Source: DATCBF01 sp964401995
Lineage (GTDB): Bacteria > Actinomycetota > Thermoleophilia > Solirubrobacterales > 70-9
Length of the DNA stretch: 64,000 nt
Reading direction: 5' to 3'
Assembly (NCBI GenBank): GCA_964401995.1
Contig: CAYOAP010000005.1
Span: 62,001 to 126,000, forward strand
In this document: positions 17,552-26,489 of the stretch, piece after piece
Position numbering within the stretch: position 1 is the first letter of the stretch
Layout of the letters: every line of letters begins with the position of its first letter
Notes under the pieces: model-generated
What the model was told of the DNA's origin: nothing
Databases searched by the model: none
The model's input: only the letters and a program-made list of their open reading frames with translations
Program-made: the position numbers and the translations under genes

Positions 17552-20004
17552 ATGAGCCGCGCTAGACGGCTCAGCCAGGAAGCGCTCGGCGTCGGCGGGA
17601 TCCGAGACCGTCCCGAGCTCGGCGTGCTCGCCGCCTTCCTCGTTGTCTATCTCAGCTGGCTGGCGCTTGGCTGGATCCCTGGCGCTGACCGGAGCCTGCA
17701 GATTCTCTTTCTCGCCCCAGTCGACGCGCTCGTCATCTACTCCTGCTGGCGCGCCGCCCAGCGCTGCGCCGAGACACCCTGGCTGCGCGCCCTGTGGCTG
17801 TTGTTCATGGCTGGCTGGCTGGCTGAGCTCGGGGCCGACCTCAGCCTTGCCATTTACGACATCGTCTTCGACGACCCGACCTTCCCCTCTGTCGCCGACC
17901 TCTTCTTCCTCGCCTTCTACCCGCTGTTGCTGGCCGCTCTGCTGCAGGTGCCCACCGCTGCCGCCAGCCGTTCCCAGCGGCTGCGCCTGGCCCTTGACTG
18001 CGCCACGATCGTCGTCGGCGCGGCGGCGGTTATCTGGTACTTAGTGCTTGGCCCGACAGTCACCGAAGGGGCCCCCGCGTCACTGGCGACGGCGGTCTCG
18101 ATCGCTTACCCCGTGGCCGACCTGATCCTGCTTGGGGCCCTGGGCATGGTCCTGGTCCGCCCCAGCCCCGAGGCGATCCGGATTCCGCTGCGGTGGATCG
18201 CCGTCGGCCTCGGGCTGCTGATCCTCGCTGACACGATCTATGGCTATGGGCAGCTGCATAGCAGCTATTCGCCTGGCGATCCGGTCGACTCGCTCTACGT
18301 GCTGCTGGCGGTTTTCTTCGTGCTCGCCGCGGCGGCGCAGGAGCGGCTCGGGGCCGGGGATGAGCGGACCCTCACGCCGCCGCGCTTGGAGTCGAGCCTG
18401 CGGGCGGCACGGCTGCCGCTGCTGGCGATGGTGGGTGGCTTCGGGCTCCTGCTCGCCACCCAGTGGCACGACAAGTTCTTTCCCGACCTCAGCTTGCTGC
18501 TCTTCGCGATCGCCCTCGCGGCCTTGGCAGCGATCCGCCAGTACGTTGGCCAGGCTGAGCTGATCCAGCTGCGGGGGCGGGTGCAGACGATCATCGACAG
18601 CGTCGCCGAGGGGATCATCACCTTCAGCGAGGCGGGGCGGATCATCTGGGCCAACCCGGCGGGTGAGGCCTACTTCGGGGCCGGACCCGGTGAGCTCGAC
18701 AACGAGCCCGTCGACACCCTCTTCGAAGGGATCGACTGGGATGAGATGGTGCCATTGGTCGGGGTTGAAGGCACCCCCGGCCCGGTGATCGGCCAGCATC
18801 TGAAATTCACCGGCCGCCGCCGCGACAGCTCGACCTTCCCGGCCGAAATCGTGGTCACCGAAGCGGTGCTCGACGGCGAGCGGGTCCTGATCTCGATCGG
18901 CCAGGACGTCAGCGAGCGAGTTGAGTCCGAGGCGGCGCTGAAGGAGAGCGAGCGCCGCTTCCACGGGATCTTCGACAACGCCGGGATTGGCATCGCCTTT
19001 AGCCAGTTCGAGGACGGCGCGCCGCGGATCGCCGAAGTCAACGAGGCCTTCACACGGATGACGGGCTACCCGGCGGAGGAGCTGCGGGGCGACGACTTCT
19101 CGCTGATCACCCACCCCGATGACATTGGCGATCTGGTCGAGATCGGGGCGGCGGTGGCGGCTGGCGAGGATTCGATCGCCCGTGAGCCCCGCTGCCGGCG
19201 CAAGGACGGCTCGACCTTCTGGGCTTTGCTGACCGTCTCGATCCTGCGCGACGGCTCGGGCGCCCCCCGCTTCGCGATCGGGATGCTGGCCGATATGACC
19301 GCGCGCAAAGAAGCCGAGCGGGTCAAGGACGAGTTCGTCTCCGTCGTCGGCCACGAGCTGCGGACGCCGCTGACCTCGATCCGCGGCTCGCTTGGGCTGC
19401 TCGAGGGAGGGGTGATGGGCGAGCTGCCCGCCGAGGCCAGCCACATGCTTGCCACCGCCGTCTCCAACACCGACCGCCTGGTGCGGCTGATCAACGACAT
19501 CCTTGACATCGAGCGGATCGACTCCGGCCGCGCCGGGGTCGATCTGGCACCAACAGCGGCGACCGAGCTCGTCGGGCAGTCGGTCCAGGCGCTCGACGCG
19601 GTCGCGGCCGAGGCCGGGGTGGAGATCCGGACCGAGGTCGAGCCGCTCACGGTCGCCGCTGACGCCGACCGCATAGTCCAGGCGCTGACCAATCTGATCG
19701 GCAACGCGATCAAGTTCTCCCAGCGGGGTGGGGCGGTCACCGTCGGGGTCGCGGGAGACGGCGGCCACGCCCTTTTCTCAGTCCGCGACCAGGGACGCGG
19801 CATTCCGCTTGGCCAGCTCGACTCGATCTTCGAGCGCTTCAGCCAGGTCGACGCCTCCGACGCCCGCGAGAAGGGCGGCACCGGGCTCGGGCTGGCGATC
19901 TCGCGCAGCATCGTTGAGCACCATGGCGGCCGGATCTGGGCCGAGAGCGTCGAGGGCGAGGGCGCCAGCTTCTTCTTCACGCTGTCGTCAAACGGGGCGT
20001 CGCA

Positions 20005-20008
<4 letters not shown>
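17552..20008 (+). CDS. Membrane-bound PAS histidine kinase with ten TM helices, 818 aa
   Basis: Residues ~30-340 hold about ten hydrophobic helices (for example LGVLAAFLVVYLSWLALGWI and DSLYVLLAVFFVLAAAAQ), forming a MASE-like integral sensor of unknown ligand. Two PAS domains follow (IIDSVAEGIITFSEAGRIIW, and FDNAGIGIAFSQFED with a PAC region). HisKA has VVGHELRTPLTSIRG with His601; the ATPase has DQGRGIPLGQLDSIFERFSQ and GGTGLGLAISRSIVEHHGG. There is no receiver in this protein; one is encoded immediately downstream (GTGA overlap). The ATG at 17552 is only 10 nt from the divergent Hpt start, so an internal GTG near 17622 is a possible alternative start. Confidence 0.9.
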
Positions 20009-20378
<370 letters not shown>

Positions 20379-20382
<4 letters not shown>

Positions 20383-21092
20383 CATCGCCGGGCGTTCTCA
20401 GCGGCGTGAAGGTGCTGGTCATCGACGACGACCCGATCGTCCGCGAGTTGGTCGAGCGTGTGCTCGGGAGCTGGGGGGTGGCGGTGATCGGGGCCGCCGA
20501 CGGCGCCGAGGGGCTGCGCCTTGTCTTCTCCAAGCGCCCCGACCTTGTCGTCCTCGACATCGACCTGCCGAGCATGGACGGCTGGCAGCTGCTGGGCCGG
20601 ATCCGCGAGCTGGGGGAGATGCCGATCCTGATGCTGACGGCGAAGGGCCAGGAGCTGGACAAGGTCCGGGCGCTGCGCGGCGGCGCCGACGACTACCTGA
20701 CCAAGCCCTTTGGCCGCGAGGAGCTGCCGGCGCGGGTCGAGGCGCTGATCCGGCGAGCCAGGAGGTCGAAGCCGGAGGAAGTCGAGCGGCTGAGCCAGGT
20801 TTACGCCGACGGCCGGCTCAGCGTTGATCACGAGCAGCGCCTGGTCCGCCTCGGCGAGGAGGAGCTGCGGTTGACGCCGCTTGAGTTCCGCCTGCTCGCC
20901 GCCTTCGTCCGCCACCCCGGCCAGGTGCTCAGCTCCGACCAGCTGATCGAGATCGCCTGGCGCGACCCTCTGGTCCAGCCCGAGCAGGTCAAGCTCTACG
21001 TCAGCCGCCTGCGTCGCAAGCTCGGCGAGGCCGAGGCGATCGAGACCGTGCGCGGCTTCGGTTACCGCTACCGGCCGCCTGCCGCCGGCTGA
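20379..21092 (+). CDS. OmpR/PhoB-family response regulator, 237 aa
   Basis: Receiver with LVIDDDPIVRE, Asp60 (LVVLDIDLPSMDG), LMLTAKGQE and YLTKPFGREEL, followed by a C-terminal winged helix (LTPLEFRLLAAFVRHPGQVL, VKLYVSRLRRKLGE, ETVRGFGYRYRPP). This is the transcriptional output of the cluster and is probably phosphorylated by the 10-TM kinase. The gene ends one base before the convergent Ig-repeat gene. Its target operators cannot be named from the sequence. Confidence 0.93.
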
Positions 21093-21093
21093 C

Positions 21094-22656
21094 TCAGAAG
21101 TCGCGGTCGCTGACGCCCGTCTCGGTGACCGGGGAGGTCGAGCAGGGGTTGCCGGCGAGGTCGGTCGCGAGCGATGAAGGTGTCCAGACCATCTGCGCCA
21201 GAGCCGTCGACGTCTGCAGCGAGCCGCTGCCGGAGACGATCGACCCGACGGTCACGGTCAGGGTCGAGGCGGTCCCGCCGGCGACGGCCCGAGTCGAGGC
21301 GGCGAGTGTTGCCTGGAAGGCCACCGTCTTGTTCGACTTGACGAAGCCACCGTGCAGGTTGACGCTGCCGAGGGCGATCGGCTTGGCGCCGGAAGAGTCG
21401 GTTGAGAAGGAGACAGTGTCGCCGGAGCTGCCGGTCCCGACCAGGTTTCCGTCCCGCAGCCGCATATAGATCGGGGTCGCGGCGCTGCCGCTCCAGCCGG
21501 CGACGATCGAGGCCGGGCTCATCAGCTCGCTGTAGTAAAGGGAGATCGAGTCGCCTGCTTCGATCTTGCCTGCGCTGCCGCCGCTGCGGTTTGCGGTCTG
21601 CACGTCGGTGCCGCGGATCGCGGTGTTGTCGACCTGGCGGGCGGCGACCGTGGCCGAGGTGTACTGGGCGCCGACCGCGGTGGTCATCTGCGCTCGCAGG
21701 TCGTAGCTGCCGTCGGCCACTGTGGCGGTGTCGAAGACGCAGCTATAGGGGGAGGTGGTGACGCGGCAGATTTCGCTCCAGCTGTTTTTCCCGGCCGGCG
21801 AGCGCTGGATCGTGACCGAGGCGACGCCAGCAGAGGAGGAGGCATTGGCCGTCAGGCCTACCTTGCCGTGCAGGTAGGCGCCCGGGTCTTCAAGTGAGAT
21901 CGAGTTAACGGTGTTGTCGATCTTGCGCCCGCCGACGATCGAGGAGACCTTGCTGTTGCCGGCGATGTCGGTGGCGACCGCGCGGAAGTCGTATGAGCCT
22001 TCGGCGACGGTGCGGGTGTCGAAGCGGCAGGAGTAGGGGAGGGCCGCGATCGTGCAGATTTCGCTCCAGCTGTTTTTCCCGGCCGGCGAGCGCTGGATCG
22101 TGACCGAGGCGACGCCGGAGTCTTCGTCGCTGGCTTCCGCGCTGAGGGTGACGACGCCGCTCAGCGTCGCCCCGGGGTCGACCATCGTCACCGAGGGTTC
22201 GCGGTTGTCGACCTGGACTTCGATAGCGGCGCTCGTCGTGGTAAACCCGGCGCCGTCGGTGGCGACAGCGCGGAAGTCGTAGTAGTCGTTGGCGAGCCTG
22301 GTCGTGTCGAGGCCGCAGCTATACGGCGCCGTGGCCACCGTGCAGATGTCGGTCCAGGTTTCTGTCCCCGCCAGGGCGCGCTGAACCTTGACCGAGACGA
22401 CGCCGGTGCCATAGGCATCGCTGGCGCTTGTGGTCAGGGTGACGCTGCCGCGGATCGCGGCGCCGGGGTCGGCGAGGGCCACGACTGGCGGCACCCAGTC
22501 GGCGGCGCTGGAGACCTGGGTCTGGCGGTTGGCCGAGGCTGCGCTGAAGTTGGCCCCGGAGAGGGCGCTGCCGGAGGTGAGCAGGGCGACGAGCAGCGAC
22601 GCCGCCAGCAGCAGGCGGCTGGCGGGAAAGCCAGGTGTCCGGCGGCGTCGCCTCAT
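21094..22656 (-). CDS. Secreted Ig-like repeat protein linked to SipW/TasA module, 520 aa
   Basis: The N-terminus is basic and then hydrophobic (RLLLAASLLVALLTSGSALS), followed by GANFSAASANRQTQV, which resembles the ANFS-type cleavage region of SipW substrates. Three tandem ~96-residue Ig-like repeats follow (each starting near DPGA, with a SPAGKNSWSEIC-like strand and YDFRAVATD-like strand; one Cys pair per repeat). The C-terminal ~190 residues are beta-rich and end in DLAGNPCSTSPV. Its ATG overlaps the signal peptidase stop by 1 nt, so it is probably a matrix or surface protein processed by that peptidase. Confidence 0.8.
   Translation of the reverse strand: MRRRRRTPGFPASRLLLAASLLVALLTSGSALSGANFSAASANRQTQVSSAADWVPPVVALADPGAAIRGSVTLTTSASDAYGTGVVSVKVQRALAGTETWTDICTVATAPYSCGLDTTRLANDYYDFRAVATDGAGFTTTSAAIEVQVDNREPSVTMVDPGATLSGVVTLSAEASDEDSGVASVTIQRSPAGKNSWSEICTIAALPYSCRFDTRTVAEGSYDFRAVATDIAGNSKVSSIVGGRKIDNTVNSISLEDPGAYLHGKVGLTANASSSAGVASVTIQRSPAGKNSWSEICRVTTSPYSCVFDTATVADGSYDLRAQMTTAVGAQYTSATVAARQVDNTAIRGTDVQTANRSGGSAGKIEAGDSISLYYSELMSPASIVAGWSGSAATPIYMRLRDGNLVGTGSSGDTVSFSTDSSGAKPIALGSVNLHGGFVKSNKTVAFQATLAASTRAVAGGTASTLTVTVGSIVSGSGSLQTSTALAQMVWTPSSLATDLAGNPCSTSPVTETGVSDRDF
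21766..22116. repeat. Identical 63-nt direct repeat inside two Ig-like domains
   Basis: Positions 21766-21828 and 22054-22116 are identical over 63 nt and are 288 nt (96 codons) apart, encoding the ICxxx/SPAGKNSWSEIC region of repeats 2 and 3. The rest of the two domains has diverged, which points to local gene conversion or a recent duplication. Confidence 0.85.
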
Positions 22657-23237
22657 CAGAGGTTTTCGGGCGCCGTTTCCGCTTCGTATTCGCGCAGCTC
22701 TTCGTCCCGCGCGTCGCGGATAAAGCCGGCGATCACCGAGATCGCGATCAGCAGGGCGGGGATGCCGATCAAGAGCATCCGCACCCAGCGGATCTCAAGC
22801 GCGGCGAAGGCATATCCCAGGTAGGGGACGTGGCCGACGACCTTGGCCTGGGTCGGCTGGTCGAGGGTGAAGCTCCAGGGGTCGGGGGCGTTGTTGGCGT
22901 CGCCCTTGGTGTGGAAGAGGCGTTCGCCGCCGCGGGCCTTCTTGATCGAGGCGATCCGGTGGGTGACGAACGGGGTCGAGTCGGCCTTGGCCGGGGGTGT
23001 GTAGGTGATCACGTCACCGACCCGGAGGCTGGCGACCGGGACCGCTTCGTCGAAGACGACCGAGCCGCGGTCGATCGTGCCGGTCATCGAGCCGCCGACG
23101 ATCACGTAGTGCTGGAGGCCGAGCGCGGCCGGGATGATGGTTGCGGCGCCGAGGGCGAGGCAGACGGCGGCGATCGCTGTGATCGCCACCGTCCGCAGTG
23201 CCTTCAGGGCCGTCAATGGGTGGGTGTCGCGTCCCAT
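22656..23237 (-). CDS. SipW-type (ER-type) signal peptidase I, 193 aa
   Basis: An N-terminal TM helix (VAITAIAAVCLALGAATIIP) leads to the catalytic Ser50 in VGGSMTGTIDRGS. The general base is His93 in VTHRIASI rather than Lys, and Asp113 in HTKGDANNAPDP completes the ER/SipW-type Ser-His-Asp site. A second TM helix lies near the C-terminus (VRMLLIGIPALLIAISVIAG). This class cleaves signal peptides of TasA-like substrates at the outer face of the membrane. The gene overlaps the upstream TasA-like gene by 25 nt and abuts the Ig-repeat gene. Confidence 0.9.
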   Translation of the reverse strand: MGRDTHPLTALKALRTVAITAIAAVCLALGAATIIPAALGLQHYVIVGGSMTGTIDRGSVVFDEAVPVASLRVGDVITYTPPAKADSTPFVTHRIASIKKARGGERLFHTKGDANNAPDPWSFTLDQPTQAKVVGHVPYLGYAFAALEIRWVRMLLIGIPALLIAISVIAGFIRDARDEELREYEAETAPENL

Positions 23238-23740
23238 TCGTAATCCGCTTTCGCGACCTTGCCCTGGTCGCTGTTGGGGGAGCCTTCGGCGAACGTCGTG
23301 GTGAAGCGGTAGGTGCGGGCTTCGCCGGCGGCGTAGCTGCCGAGCGCGATGCCCCCGGCCGGGACCTTGCCGATGTCGCCGCTGTAGATGTCGGTCGTTT
23401 TCGACCCGGTCACGTCTTCGATCTTCAGCGTCATGTCGCCGGCGCCGAAGCCGTTGGAGGCGCTGGACTCGGCGAGCTTGAAGCTGCCGGCCAGCGACCC
23501 GGTGTTGGTGATCGTGACCTCGCCGCTGCGCACGTCGCCGGGCTTGAGGTTCGAGCCGGTGACGATGGCGACGCCGCTCTTCGAGTTGGACTGGACCAGC
23601 GTGCCCGAGCTGAACGTGTTGGCCGGGTTGGCGCTGTGGGAGCTGAAGTCAGCTCCCGAGCCGACCGCCACCGCCGTCGCCATCAGAGCGGTGAGGATGG
23701 CGGCGAGCGAACGGCGTGGATTGCGGGTGAGAAAGCGCAT
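23213..23740 (-). CDS. TasA/camelysin-like secreted protein, 175 aa
   Basis: Signal sequence RRSLAAILTALMATAVAVGSG is followed by ADFSSHSANPANTFSSGTL, the mature N-terminal signature of the TasA/CalY (peptidase M73-like) family. The beta-sandwich body has SGVAIVTGSNLKPGDVRSG and VTITNTGSLAGSFKL. In Bacillus such proteins form biofilm fibres and are processed by SipW, whose homologue is encoded immediately downstream. A ribosome site (AAGGAG) lies just before the ATG, and a 10-bp palindrome precedes that. Protease activity is not supported, because no HExxH is present. Confidence 0.85.
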   Translation of the reverse strand: MRFLTRNPRRSLAAILTALMATAVAVGSGADFSSHSANPANTFSSGTLVQSNSKSGVAIVTGSNLKPGDVRSGEVTITNTGSLAGSFKLAESSASNGFGAGDMTLKIEDVTGSKTTDIYSGDIGKVPAGGIALGSYAAGEARTYRFTTTFAEGSPNSDQGKVAKADYEWDATPTH

Positions 23741-23756
23741 CTGGGTGCTCCTTCTT

Positions 23757-23783
23757 GAGTGATTGGGGTTGGTCCAATCACTC
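23757..23783. promoter_or_regulatory. Perfect 10-bp inverted repeat upstream of the TasA-like gene
   Basis: Arms GAGTGATTGG and CCAATCACTC surround a 7-nt loop, ending 16 nt before the ATG at 23740 and directly adjoining its ribosome site. The placement suits an operator or an mRNA stem controlling translation. It could also end transcription from the truncated paralogue upstream, although no T-run follows. Confidence 0.6.
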
Positions 23784-23833
23784 TGCGGGGCGGCCGAATC
23801 GATCCGGCTGGCCTGCCGGTATCGATCGCGTAT

Positions 23834-24253
23834 CTAGACCCACTCGTAGGCCGCGCCGGCCTCGCCGGCGCGGTCGGCGGCCGGGGAGTCGACCGCGAGG
23901 ACGACGATGAAGCGGTAGGTCCGGGATTCGCTCGGCGCGAAGCTGCCAAGGTCGATGCCCTCGGCGGGCAGGCCGCCAATGTCTCCGCGGTAGACCGAGA
24001 CCAGATCCTCACCGCTGATGTCGTCGATCACCATCGTCAGGCTGCCGGGGGCGAAGCTGTTGGAGGCGTCGACCTCGAAGAGCTTGAACCGGGCGGCAAA
24101 GGGGCTGAGATTGGCGACCGTGACTTTGCCGCTGCGAATGCCGAAGCGGCGGAGGTCGGCGCCGGTGTAGATCGCGACGCCGTTCTCGGAGTTCGCGGTG
24201 ACCAGTGCGCCGGAGCTGTGGATATTGCGGAGGGTGGGGCGGGAGGGAGGCAT
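23834..24253 (-). CDS. TasA-like paralogue lacking a signal peptide, 139 aa
   Basis: The body aligns by eye with the 175-aa TasA-like protein (SSGALVTANSENGVAIYTGADL, then SGKVTVANLSPFAARFKLFE, NSFAPGSLTMVIDDI and a final YRFIVVLAVDSPAADRAG). The ATG is followed directly by PPSRPTLRNIHSSG, with no hydrophobic segment, and an in-frame stop lies 14 codons upstream, so no signal peptide can be recovered in this frame. It may be a 5'-truncated duplicate, a pseudogene in progress, or an intracellular accessory protein. The other family hallmarks are intact. Confidence 0.65.
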   Translation of the reverse strand: MPPSRPTLRNIHSSGALVTANSENGVAIYTGADLRRFGIRSGKVTVANLSPFAARFKLFEVDASNSFAPGSLTMVIDDISGEDLVSVYRGDIGGLPAEGIDLGSFAPSESRTYRFIVVLAVDSPAADRAGEAGAAYEWV

Positions 24254-24312
24254 GACGCCACCATCGCCCCGCCAGGGAGCAGTTCCGGGTGCCCTTGGGT
24301 GTCAGCCCGGTA

Positions 24313-24963
24313 TCAATGGCTGTGGCCCCTGACCGTGCGCCAGGAGTCCCAGGTGATCCTGAGGATGACGGCCGTGATCGCGAGGCCGATCAGCGGGTCG
24401 GCAATTGGCAGGCCGAGCGCGACGACGACTGCGGTGGCGATCACGGCCAGGCTGACATAGGAGTCGGCGCGGGCATGGTTGCCGTCAGCGATCAGAGCCG
24501 GACTGTCGAGGCGGTTGCCGGCGCGGGTGCGGATCTGAGCGGCGATCCAGTTGCCGCCAAATCCGATCAGCCCGGCGGCAGCCAGGGCAAGAAGGTGGGT
24601 GGGCGCCTGCGGATGGATCAGCCGCGAAATGGCCTCGACCCCGGCAACGCAGGCGGAGGCAAAGATCGTGGCGACGACGAACAGGCCCGCCCAGCGCTCG
24701 GCCCGAGCCGAGCGAAGCAGGAAGGCGGCGCCGAGCGGGATCGCGGTGCTGGCGTCACCAAAGTTGTGGATCAGGTCGGCGAGCAGGGCGACGCTGCCGC
24801 TGGCGATGAAGATGGTGAGCTGGGCGCCAGCGGCCAGCGCCAGGACGGCCAGGGATAGGCCAACCGCCCGCACTCCCTCGCGCGAGCGTTTGATGCTCTC
24901 GTCCACCAGGCCGTGTGAGTGCCCATGGCCGTCGTGGGAATGGTGGTCATGGGCGTGGGTCAC
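24313..24963 (-). CDS. Cation diffusion facilitator transporter, short form, 216 aa
   Basis: His-rich cytoplasmic N-terminus (MTHAHDHHSHDGHGHSHG) and about six TM helices. The CDF metal site is visible as His66 to Asp70 in LADLIHNFGDA in TM2 and HARADSYVS in TM5. It would export Zn2+, Co2+ or a similar divalent cation by proton antiport. The protein ends WDSWRTVRGHSH directly after TM6, lacking the ~80-residue cytoplasmic domain of most CDFs. It follows the SnoaL-like gene by 15 nt. Confidence 0.85.
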   Translation of the reverse strand: MTHAHDHHSHDGHGHSHGLVDESIKRSREGVRAVGLSLAVLALAAGAQLTIFIASGSVALLADLIHNFGDASTAIPLGAAFLLRSARAERWAGLFVVATIFASACVAGVEAISRLIHPQAPTHLLALAAAGLIGFGGNWIAAQIRTRAGNRLDSPALIADGNHARADSYVSLAVIATAVVVALGLPIADPLIGLAITAVILRITWDSWRTVRGHSH

Positions 24964-24978
24964 CCGCGAGCAGCCCTT

Positions 24979-25407
24979 CTAGTGCCGCGCCAGCTCTAGA
25001 AGCAGCCGCCACTCGGTGACGGCCATGAGCAGCGTCCGCCAGACCCCGAGCTGGCGGGCAAGCTCGATCGTGTCGGTCGATCCCCAGTCCTCGGCGATCA
25101 AGCCGTCCTCGAAACGGCTGAGCGTGTTCCCGGTAAGCGTGACCGCTCTGCCCCGGTTGGTGCCGGTCAAGGTCCAATGCGTCGCCACGTAGTCGCCCTC
25201 CGACACAGTTTTGTCGACGGCAATTTTCAGGTCTGCGAACAGCCGCCTGTAGAGGGCGACCGATTCCCTGGCGCCGTCGAAGCCGTGGAACTCCATCGCG
25301 TTGACGTGATCGTGAAAGTCCGGGCGGTAGAACTCCTCCATCCGGTCGAGCCCACCGGGGCAGACAACTTCGATCGCCTCTTTCGCCTGCTCGGCATTCG
25401 ATGGCAT
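24979..25407 (-). CDS. SnoaL/NTF2-like protein, 142 aa
   Basis: A cone-shaped NTF2-like fold is suggested by EEFYRPDFHDHVNAMEFHGFDG, LYRRLFADLKIAVDKTVSEGDYVATHWTLTG, and a terminal FEDGLIAEDWGSTD, typical of ester cyclase/SnoaL-like proteins. Possible polar pocket residues include His32, His34 and the EDW acid. Substrate unknown. It is the first gene of the minus-strand run leading to the CDF and TasA-like genes, and is divergent from the sulfatase-activating enzyme. Confidence 0.75.
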   Translation of the reverse strand: MPSNAEQAKEAIEVVCPGGLDRMEEFYRPDFHDHVNAMEFHGFDGARESVALYRRLFADLKIAVDKTVSEGDYVATHWTLTGTNRGRAVTLTGNTLSRFEDGLIAEDWGSTDTIELARQLGVWRTLLMAVTEWRLLLELARH

Positions 25408-25462
25408 CGAGAAAGCCTAGAGCGCCTTCCTAAGCAAGCTTGGGCAGTATCTTCGACGGTCG

Positions 25463-26449
25463 ATGAGGACCGAACCTGGTTCGTGCTGCGGTCCCTCGCG
25501 GGCCGACTCCCTTCCAGCTGGAGTCGCCGCGGAGGGTGGCGGCCTGGCGCCAGAGCCACTGGCTGCGGATTCAAGGCGCATCTCGAAGCTGCCGGAGATA
25601 GTGTCGCTGGACGGAGGCGTCTTCCTGATGGGCGCCGAAGGCCCGGACTGCGTCCCCGGCGATCGCGAGGGGCCGGTTCGCGAGGTCGAGGTCAGCCCTT
25701 TCTCTATCGACCCTTGCGCCGTCTCGAACCGCCGGTTCGCGACGTTCGCCGATGCGACCGGTTACCTGACGGACGCCGAGCGCTACGGCTGGTCGTTCGT
25801 CTTCGGCGGCCTGCTCCCGGACGAGTTCCCGGACACCCGCGGCGCCATCCAGGCGCCGTGGTGGCGGCAGGTCTACGGCGCCTGGTGGCGCCACCCCGAG
25901 GGGCCGCATTCTTCGATCGACGACCGCCTCGACCATCCGGTCGTCCATGTCTCCTGGCGCGATGCCGAGGCCTTCTGTGGCTGGAGCGGCGCGAGGCTGC
26001 CGACCGAGGCCGAGTGGGAGTACGCCGCCCGCGGCGGCCTGGTCCAGAAGCGCTTTCCCTGGGGCGATGAGCGGGAGCCGGACGGCGAGCACCGGATGAA
26101 CGTCTGGCAGGGCGTCTTCCCATCACAGAACACACTCGAGGACGGGTTCCTCGGCACCTGTCCGGTCGATGCCTTCCCCGCCAACGGCTACGGCCTTCAC
26201 AACACGAGCGGGAACGTCTGGGAATGGTGCGACGACCTTTTCGACGCCGATGGCGCCGGGTCGTCCCAGCCGGCCAATCCCGCGGGGGCGGAGGCGCGTG
26301 CCACTCGCGGGGGCTCCTACCTCTGCCACGACTCGTATTGCAACCGCTACCGGGTCGCGGCTCGAAGCTCCAACACCGCGGACACCTCGACCGGCAACAC
26401 CGGGTTTCGGTGCGCCCGAGATACCGAGCCGGGCGTACGTCCCGGCTAG
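25463..26449 (+). CDS. Formylglycine-generating enzyme (sulfatase-modifying factor), 328 aa
   Basis: FGE-sulfatase domain: GGVFLMGAEG, PVVHVSWRDAEAFCGWSGARLPTEAEWEYAARGG in pieces, NTSGNVWEWCDDLF, and the C-terminal GFRCAR. The copper-binding cysteine pair is present as Cys288 and Cys293 (LCHDSYC), the spacing seen in aerobic FGEs. It oxidises the Cys of a CxPxR motif in type I sulfatases to formylglycine. The sulfatase 40 nt downstream carries exactly such a motif, so the pair is functionally matched. The first ~45 residues are not conserved, so the start could be later. Confidence 0.9.
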   Translation: MRTEPGSCCGPSRADSLPAGVAAEGGGLAPEPLAADSRRISKLPEIVSLDGGVFLMGAEGPDCVPGDREGPVREVEVSPFSIDPCAVSNRRFATFADATGYLTDAERYGWSFVFGGLLPDEFPDTRGAIQAPWWRQVYGAWWRHPEGPHSSIDDRLDHPVVHVSWRDAEAFCGWSGARLPTEAEWEYAARGGLVQKRFPWGDEREPDGEHRMNVWQGVFPSQNTLEDGFLGTCPVDAFPANGYGLHNTSGNVWEWCDDLFDADGAGSSQPANPAGAEARATRGGSYLCHDSYCNRYRVAARSSNTADTSTGNTGFRCARDTEPGVRPG

Positions 26450-26489
26450 AGTTGGCTCGCCGAGGCGAAGCCACTACCGGGGAGCGAAA

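Noticed and set aside
23213..23740. Camelysin-type metalloprotease activity for the TasA-like protein.
   Set aside because: No HExxH or other metal site is present; the structural fibre-type role is the only supported one.
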